Below are positions 58,464 through 64,000 of a stretch of 64,000 nucleotides of DNA, piece after piece. This stretch comes from an uncultured Clostridia bacterium (GTDB taxonomy: Bacteria; Bacillota; Clostridia; Christensenellales; Aristaeellaceae): assembly GCA_947166385.1 (NCBI GenBank), contig CAMVEB010000010.1, positions 44,233 through 108,232 on the forward strand. Reading direction: 5' to 3'. A program made the translations under genes and the position numbers. The notes under the pieces are model-generated. The model did no database searches, was not told the DNA's origin, and saw only the letters and a list, made by a program, of their open reading frames with translations. Positions within the stretch are counted from its first letter, which is position 1. Every line of letters starts with the position of its first letter.

Positions 58464-59267
58464 TTGTGTCTTGATATTGCAAGATTCTTGTTTTGGAACA
58501 TCCATCACCAATATGCTAATTTGGTGCGTTCGCTAGAATATAGTGAGTTGAACCAAATCGATGTTGTGGCTTTATGTGAAATGCCTGATATTATTCCTAA
58601 TACAAATATTCATGGATATTCTCAGATAGAACATATTGATAGTGCTTGTAATGATATTGGAATCTTTATTCGAACCCTTGTCAATGGAGAAAAAAACTAT
58701 TTTCGTGAAAAACCGCATTTTTGTTTGCTACGATTGAATCAATTTGGTATCAATTTTTTAGTCATGCATCTTAATTCAGGGTTATATAATTCACGCGATG
58801 GACGAATTCTTGATATCAGTATTGCGCGTTCTGATATTGAGCGGATTGAGAAAAAATACGGTGATAAAAGGACGTTGATCGTGGGAGATATGAATATAGG
58901 CTTGTTTGATGAAGAGATGTTATCGTTTAATGGTTTCAATGCATGTTTCTTTAAAAGCGAATTAAAAAAGCAGACTCGGACACTACACGGCGAAAAGCGA
59001 GACTTGTTATACAATCCAATGCTTCAAGTATATAAAGATAGTCGGGAACAATCTGTCCCCAAAGGAACATATTATTATAACCAGCCACCTTATTGGTTTT
59101 GCTTTGACCACATTCTAATGAAACCGGAACTTGTTCCTTATTTTACAGATAACAGTCTTACTATATTGGGGAAATTGGGTGATTATCCGTTGATCACCAA
59201 TAACAAACCAATTAAAACAGTAAGTGATCATATGCCAGTACAATTTGAATTGGAGGTATCAAAATGA
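58464..59267 (+). CDS. Endonuclease/exonuclease/phosphatase (EEP) family protein
   Basis: FLFWNIHHQYANLVRSLEYSELNQIDVVALCEMP, LVMHLNSGLYN, RTLIVGDMNIGLFDEEM, CFDHILMKPEL, VSDHMPVQFELE. Start uncertain. Confidence 0.82.
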   Translation: MCLDIARFLFWNIHHQYANLVRSLEYSELNQIDVVALCEMPDIIPNTNIHGYSQIEHIDSACNDIGIFIRTLVNGEKNYFREKPHFCLLRLNQFGINFLVMHLNSGLYNSRDGRILDISIARSDIERIEKKYGDKRTLIVGDMNIGLFDEEMLSFNGFNACFFKSELKKQTRTLHGEKRDLLYNPMLQVYKDSREQSVPKGTYYYNQPPYWFCFDHILMKPELVPYFTDNSLTILGKLGDYPLITNNKPIKTVSDHMPVQFELEVSK

Positions 59268-59791
59268 AGGGCGAATCATTATGGATAACTTCTGTTGACG
59301 ATCATGAACCATCAAAGCCTGTGTTGGATTTCATTAAAGAACAAGCTAGTTATCTTTCGGAAGAAACAGGCGGAAAAGTTAAAGCGGTTCTTGCACCTGC
59401 CGGAACATCTTGGCGAAGCATCATTAGCTCTTTATCTCTCTTCTCTGAGGATTCATATCATCCTACCCATCATAGCAATGCAAATGATGCGTCTTCTCTA
59501 TATAAAAAACGGACATATGAATTCTATATTGTTGACGAGAAACATAATTATGAATTGTCAGTTTTCCAGATTACATGCAATGATACGTTGCCAGCATCGC
59601 TTGCTATTGAGCCTACAATTGCATCGGAGGCGGGATTTGAAACTAACATTACCGATATTCAAGTAAACAGCCTAAAAGAATTTATTTCCATGTTTGAAGA
59701 GATTATCCGCAGCAATAAAGTAATGTACATTATTGACAGGCTGATAAAAATGCATAGTAATGATCACCAAAATGTTGAGGAGAATCAGTAA
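59264..59791 (+). CDS. Protein of unknown function, translationally coupled to the EEP gene
   Basis: 175 aa; ATGA overlap with the upstream stop; no family recognised. Confidence 0.7.
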   Translation: MKGESLWITSVDDHEPSKPVLDFIKEQASYLSEETGGKVKAVLAPAGTSWRSIISSLSLFSEDSYHPTHHSNANDASSLYKKRTYEFYIVDEKHNYELSVFQITCNDTLPASLAIEPTIASEAGFETNITDIQVNSLKEFISMFEEIIRSNKVMYIIDRLIKMHSNDHQNVEENQ

Positions 59792-59793
59792 TC

Positions 59794-60108
59794 ATGGTTG
59801 GAAGGTATAAAGTCATTACTCTGTGCGGAAGCACTCGCTTTAAGGATGCTTTTATGGAGGCACAAAAGCGCCTGACACTGGAGGGAAACATTGTCATCAG
59901 TGTTGGACTGTTTGGCCATTCTGGAGATGATGAAGTATGGATTGAAGGCACTAAAGAAATGCTTGATGATATGCATAAACGCAAAATCGATATGGCTGAC
60001 GAAGTGCTTATTATCAACGTTGGAGGCTATGTTGGTTCCAGCACCAGATCGGAGATTGAGTATGCTAAGGCACATGGCAAACCGGTTCACTATCTAGAAC
60101 AACAGTAG
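59794..60108 (+). CDS. Nucleoside 2-deoxyribosyltransferase-like / Rossmann-type small protein
   Basis: 104 aa; KVITLCGSTRFKDAFMEAQKRLTLEGNIVISVG...KIDMADEVLIINVGGYVGSSTRSEIEYAKAHGKPVHYLE. Confidence 0.75.
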   Translation: MVGRYKVITLCGSTRFKDAFMEAQKRLTLEGNIVISVGLFGHSGDDEVWIEGTKEMLDDMHKRKIDMADEVLIINVGGYVGSSTRSEIEYAKAHGKPVHYLEQQ

Positions 60109-60221
60109 AAACAAACAAGGCAGGCGGTACGCAGCATGACACTAGTCAAGAAGTCCGAGATACTAATTGTTTATAAGGTTGTATAGTATTGATCCTTAAT
60201 TTGATAAGCAGGTGAAAAAAC

Positions 60222-61292
60222 TTGGACATTGTTACAATTCTCGTTTTGTTTATTGTCGGCTGCTTTGTTTTAATGTGTGTTGTGGGATACAGGCAACACA
60301 AATATGGAACTGGCGGTAAAGTGAAAATGCAGTTGAAGGACGATGATACCGGAAGAGTAACCCGCAGCGGGATTGGCCACTCTTATGGAAGTGCTGCAGT
60401 GGATTTGTGTTCAAAACTGTACTACAGTGCACCCACAACGAAGATTAGTGGAATTCAGGATCGAATTGATTCGATAAACAAGGTTATCAATGAGTACCAG
60501 GGAAGAATGAAGGAAGCTGATCTGCGAACATGTGAATCTTATCGGATCCGTCTTGTCAGCAAAATTAATGATTTGAAGCGACAGGAAGAAGAACGAAAAA
60601 GAACTGCTGAAGCTGAACGACAGAAAAAACTGCAAGAGCAAAGAGAACAAAACAAAAGAATTGCTGCTGAAAGAAAACAGAAGGAGAAGGAAAAAGAACA
60701 GGCTCGGGTTGAAAAAGAAAAACAAATGTCCGAACAAAAACGGTACATTGCAGCTCAACGTAGGCTGATGACAGATTCGCTTAGATATGATGTAATGCAC
60801 AGAGATGGATTTCGGTGTGTTCTGTGTGGTTCTTCCCCAAAGAATGATCCCAATATAGTATTACATGTAGATCATATTCTTCCGTTGGCGAAGGGTGGCA
60901 AGACGGAAATGTCCAATTTGCGTACTCTTTGTGAAAGATGTAATTTGGGGAAACGTGATAAGCTTGAAAGCGGAACGACTGTTTCGCCGGATCAATTTGT
61001 CGAATTGGTTAAGAAAAGTGAATCGGCTACCAATGCGAAAGCCTCTTCTGCAGACGACTCAAAAAAGCTTAATTCTGTGTCTCATATGGCTGATGTTTTG
61101 GAACTTCTGAAACAGGAAGGTGTTTCTTTTATTGACAAACGGGCTGCTGGAGGCGCTCTGTGGGTAATCGGTGGCCACGAGTTGGATGATATGATGGCTC
61201 ATATTAAACGAAAAGGTTTAGCTTTTGTGTTCAGCGAAAAGGGTGGAAAAGCAACAAAGGGACAATCAGCATGGTGGTATAAAGCAGATTGA
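60222..61292 (+). CDS. Membrane-anchored coiled-coil HNH endonuclease with conserved-looking C-terminal domain
   Basis: 356 aa; N-terminal TM IVTILVLFIVGCFVLMCVVGY; K/E/Q/R-rich coiled coil; HNH CVLCGSSPKNDPNIVLHVDHILPLAKGGKTEMSNLRTLCERCNLGK; C-terminal FIDKRAAGGALWVIGGHELDDMMAHIKRKGLAFVFSEKGGKATKGQSAWWYK. Confidence 0.85.
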   Translation: MDIVTILVLFIVGCFVLMCVVGYRQHKYGTGGKVKMQLKDDDTGRVTRSGIGHSYGSAAVDLCSKLYYSAPTTKISGIQDRIDSINKVINEYQGRMKEADLRTCESYRIRLVSKINDLKRQEEERKRTAEAERQKKLQEQREQNKRIAAERKQKEKEKEQARVEKEKQMSEQKRYIAAQRRLMTDSLRYDVMHRDGFRCVLCGSSPKNDPNIVLHVDHILPLAKGGKTEMSNLRTLCERCNLGKRDKLESGTTVSPDQFVELVKKSESATNAKASSADDSKKLNSVSHMADVLELLKQEGVSFIDKRAAGGALWVIGGHELDDMMAHIKRKGLAFVFSEKGGKATKGQSAWWYKAD

Positions 61293-61313
61293 AGTGCTAC
61301 TTAGTCAGGAAGG

Positions 61314-62066
61314 ATGGAGGCAATGAAAAAGCCACTCATTTCGCAATTCTCTGGTAGAATTAAAAAAATGCGGATTATCAGCGGATTTGCATGTTACGGT
61401 GGCCGACTTCTTGCTTACGATGAAACCGAACAAAGGATCACGATCAATGATCGTGGACAAGTATGGCTTACTCGGTATGACAGAGCTCCGAATCCATTTT
61501 ATCCTGATCAAATGTATTCAAAGCAATATTTTCGGTTGTCTCCAGAATCGACAAATCGGATTATAGATGCAGGGACAGAATTCTTCTGTCAGTATAAATA
61601 CCAGAGTATGCGTGATTCTCAAAAATGGTGTGCATATTTGGAAAATACTGAAGGGAAGCTTTTTTATACAGAAGGCACAAGAACATATGAATATCCTCTG
61701 GATACTCGCAATTTGACAGATGCAATTCGGGAAGAATTAGGCATTCAGGATCTGCTGTTGGTCGGTAATGATACATGGGATGAAGAAAATTGGGAGGATC
61801 CAGTACCTTGCTGGTATGAGTCGGCTTCGTTCGAGGAAGTATTCCAACAGGCAGAGATCGGATTGGATTCGGATCATGATCGTCGGGTAGAATTATTGAG
61901 AGCACTTGAATACCATTATTGGGATTATGAAGGTCCAGATGTTGAGAAGATTAAACGAATCCAGCGCTTGATGCACAGGTATGTTTTGACATTGGAATCG
62001 GAAAGGGCAGTAAAAGAAGATAAAAACAGCTTTACTTGGGAAGAATTGGCGGAGGACGAAGAATAA
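61314..62066 (+). CDS. Protein of unknown function
   Basis: 250 aa; no family recognised; RBS-like GGAGG upstream. Confidence 0.6.
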   Translation: MEAMKKPLISQFSGRIKKMRIISGFACYGGRLLAYDETEQRITINDRGQVWLTRYDRAPNPFYPDQMYSKQYFRLSPESTNRIIDAGTEFFCQYKYQSMRDSQKWCAYLENTEGKLFYTEGTRTYEYPLDTRNLTDAIREELGIQDLLLVGNDTWDEENWEDPVPCWYESASFEEVFQQAEIGLDSDHDRRVELLRALEYHYWDYEGPDVEKIKRIQRLMHRYVLTLESERAVKEDKNSFTWEELAEDEE

Positions 62067-62161
62067 TATGTATTAGTCTTATAAGGAAATTCGTTGTGGC
62101 GATGAGAGTATTTATGATCATAGCCTTTAATCTGTCTCCAGGCGAATCAACGCCTGAAATG

Positions 62162-62190
62162 TTGCCATGATATGGATAACATGCTATAAT
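62162..62190 (+). promoter_or_regulatory. Sigma-70-type promoter for the HU gene
   Basis: TTGCCA (62162-62167), 17-bp spacer, TATAAT (62185-62190). Confidence 0.75.
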
Positions 62191-62232
62191 CCCTTGAATC
62201 ATAAGCTCTGGAGGGCAGAAAGGACGGTATCT

Positions 62233-62505
62233 ATGAATAAGGGAGAACTGATCAATGTTGTGGCCGCGAATGGTCTGACCAAGAAGGATGCTGAAACTGC
62301 TATCAATGCCGTTTTTGGCGCTATCGGAGATGCTCTGGCAAAGGGCGAAGCTGTTCAGTTGATTGGCTTTGGTACCTTTGGCGTGAAAGATCGCGGCGCT
62401 CGTGAAGGCCGTAATCCGCGGACTGGCGAAGTCGTGAAGATCAAGGCCTCTAAGGTCCCCACCTTTAAAGCGGGCAAAGCACTTAAAGATAAAGTCGCCA
62501 AATAA
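62233..62505 (+). CDS. HU-family DNA-binding protein
   Basis: [88 protein letters not shown]. Confidence 0.97.
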   Translation: MNKGELINVVAANGLTKKDAETAINAVFGAIGDALAKGEAVQLIGFGTFGVKDRGAREGRNPRTGEVVKIKASKVPTFKAGKALKDKVAK

Positions 62506-62526
62506 CAGACAAGGAAGGTAAAAATT

Positions 62527-62886
62527 ATGGCTACGAAGAAAAAGGTTGCTGAGGAAATCAAGGAAGAAGTTAAGACTGTAGAGACCAAGGCTAAAAAAGC
62601 TGCCACAGCTGTTAAAAAGGCTCCGGCCAAGGCAAAGACCGCTGTAAAAGCAGAGGCCGCCAAAGTGGAAAAGAAGGTTGCTGAAAAGAAAACCGCTGCC
62701 AAGAAAGCGCCTGCCGCTAAGAAAGCACTGAATGTTGTGATCCAGAGCAAGATGGGTGGATCAATCACGCCTGCAGAGGTTGCCGCAAAGGTTCCGAAGG
62801 ATGCTGTGAACGCCTATGTGAAGGTTGAGGAGAACAAGATCTACTGGACATCTGATAAAGATGCCGGTAGCGTCGATATCTGGTAA
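62527..62886 (+). CDS. Lysine/alanine-rich histone H1-like protein (DUF6465-like)
   Basis: 119 aa; KKVAEE...KKAATAVKKAPAKAKTAVK... low-complexity N-terminus; C-terminal LNVVIQSKMGGSITPAEVAAKVPKDAVNAYVKVEENKIYWTSD. Confidence 0.8.
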   Translation: MATKKKVAEEIKEEVKTVETKAKKAATAVKKAPAKAKTAVKAEAAKVEKKVAEKKTAAKKAPAAKKALNVVIQSKMGGSITPAEVAAKVPKDAVNAYVKVEENKIYWTSDKDAGSVDIW

Positions 62887-62901
62887 GCATAAATCGCAGA
62901 A

Positions 62902-63093
62902 TTATACAGAGAATTGAAAAACTCCTATGCCGTAGTCCTCGTGACGGTCATAGGAGTTTTTCTTGCGGTTATAAAGCTTCTTGCTTTCAACGGTTTTCGT
63001 AACCGGGCTGAATTCCCAGGTGACGCGCCGCTGACGGTTGAGTTCCTTCTGAGCTTTCTTGCTCAGCTTCCCCTTGGGAATAAACCTGGCCAT
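62902..63093 (-). CDS. Small conserved-type basic protein (MARFIPKGKLSKKAQKELNRQRR...)
   Basis: MARFIPKGKLSKKAQKELNRQRRVTWEFSPVTKTVESKKLYNRKK resembles a small protein often annotated in Clostridia. Confidence 0.75.
   Translation of the reverse strand: MARFIPKGKLSKKAQKELNRQRRVTWEFSPVTKTVESKKLYNRKKNSYDRHEDYGIGVFQFSV
62921..62957. terminator. Bidirectional terminator overlapping the 3' end of the minus-strand CDS
   Basis: ACTCCTATG (62921-62929) / CATAGGAGT (62949-62957) with inner CCGT/ACGG, AAAA before and TTTTT after. Confidence 0.75.
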
Positions 63094-63452
63094 GATCATC
63101 AGCTCCCTTCGCATGGCGTGGATGTATTGTATCATAGGCGGAAGAGGGCAGCAAGTGCGGTTGTATTTCGGCTGTTGGAACTGGCTGTTTTTTATTTGCC
63201 GAAATCCAGCAACTTCTCGGAAACATTGGCAAATGAATCATACAGAAATACTCTGAAGACCTTACAAGAATTCAACTGTTCTGTAGGTCTACCGCTTTTT
63301 TTGGAATCTTTCGAGCGGCTCTTCGGAAACCCTGTTGGAAAATCGTCATTTTCTTAGGAGAAATTCCATCAGATCTTTGCAAATCGAAAATGAAAAAGGA
63401 CCAGACCGTCACCCGATTTTTGTGAATCAGATGTACAATCTGGTCAAGCCAT

Positions 63453-63529
63453 TGGCACACCCGGCGGGATTCGAACCCACGGCCTGCCGCTTAGGAGGCG
63501 GCCGCTCTATCCTACTGAGCTACGGGTGC
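63453..63529 (-). tRNA. tRNA-Arg (anticodon CCT), CCA encoded
   Basis: Minus strand: GCACCCG-TA-GCTC...GAGC-G-GCCGC-CTCCTAA-GCGGC-...-GTGGG-TTCGAAT-CCCGC-CGGGTGT-GCCA folds as a cloverleaf. Confidence 0.95.
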
Positions 63530-63725
63530 ATGCCTTGATTTACAAGGTTTCCAGCGTTTTGAGCTAGGCGCTCTTGCAAACATTTTGGGACCTGTGTTTG
63601 CAGGTTGTCCGCACTGGATCGAACAAGTTCCGGAGCCTTTCCGAACGTGCCTTTGCAAATTCGGTGGTTTTCCCTGTCGCCTGACAATTTTCATTTTCCA
63701 TCAAAGGGCTTTTGACGGTCAACAT

Positions 63726-63766
63726 CTTAGGAGGCGGCCGCTCTATCCTACTGAGCTACGGGTGCA
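63726..63766 (-). repeat. 41-bp direct repeat of the 5' half of tRNA-Arg (copy of 63490-63530)
   Basis: cttaggaggcggccgctctatcctactgagctacgggtgca identical at 63490-63530 and 63726-63766. Confidence 0.92.
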
Positions 63767-64000
63767 GGTATTTAACGGAGGGAATTATCCTGGGTTTTAC
63801 ATGTTTTGTCAATTCGTTAATAATCAGATGGAAAAGACAGAAAAGATTTTGGCGCATTTAAATTAAACTTGAAAAGGAGGGACTGTTTTTATGATAGTCC
63901 CTCCTCTGTCTGCATTTATGTTTTATTGCCAGGGTGCATAACAATGAACCATAATAAGCCTCCTGCTGTCTTCACAGTCCTGCGATATCGTGGCGAATCA

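Noticed and set aside
38451-61292. Phase-variable invertible pglX cassette
   Set aside because: The two pglX copies are in direct orientation and no recombinase or inverted repeats flank them, so inversion is not supported; gene conversion remains possible.
63512-63694. 60-aa minus-strand ORF between the tRNA repeats
   Set aside because: Overlaps the tRNA and the repeat interval; no RBS or family; likely chance ORF.
1-64000. CRISPR array or rRNA operon
   Set aside because: No regularly spaced identical repeats with unique spacers, and no rRNA-like sequence, were seen; the only short tandem array is the intragenic iteron set at 17316-17395.

Overview
The window reads as three blocks. (1) About 1-20,000: the minus-strand backbone of an integrative/conjugative or plasmid-like element from a Firmicutes/Clostridia-like host. 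It has a VirD4/TraG coupling protein truncated at the left edge, PcfB, a surface-protein cluster (thioester-like adhesin, two SpaA/Cna-B proteins, class B-type sortase), ParA/ParB, a primase-helicase, a phage-type replication initiator and a sigma-like protein. (2) About 20,400-37,900: a plus-strand XRE / ImmA-zinc-ribbon / HipA-like cluster runs into a long collinear set of hydrolase and nucleotide/RNA-processing genes. AddAB follows on the minus strand, with an IS110-family element inserted at the addA/addB junction. (3) About 38,450-61,300: a type 1 BREX island (RHH regulator, brxA, brxB, brxC, pglX, pglZ, second pglX, helicase-nuclease, brxL) followed by uncharacterised genes (EEP nuclease, unknown partner, NDT-like protein, membrane-anchored HNH protein). 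Then come HU, a lysine-rich histone-like protein and tRNA-Arg(CCT) with a duplicated 41-bp half. The strongest observations are: a second pglX broken by one in-frame TAG; a ~21-bp-spaced iteron array inside the replication-initiator gene, read in two translation frames; a 29-bp perfect palindrome inside parB; an IS110 insertion whose empty site can be reconstructed as an addA-TGATG-addB overlap; GGTAA-N6-TTACC operators at the XRE/ImmA-like promoter; and a helicase with a C-terminal nuclease-like motif inside the BREX operon. All family calls come from reading motifs by eye; no database search was run.
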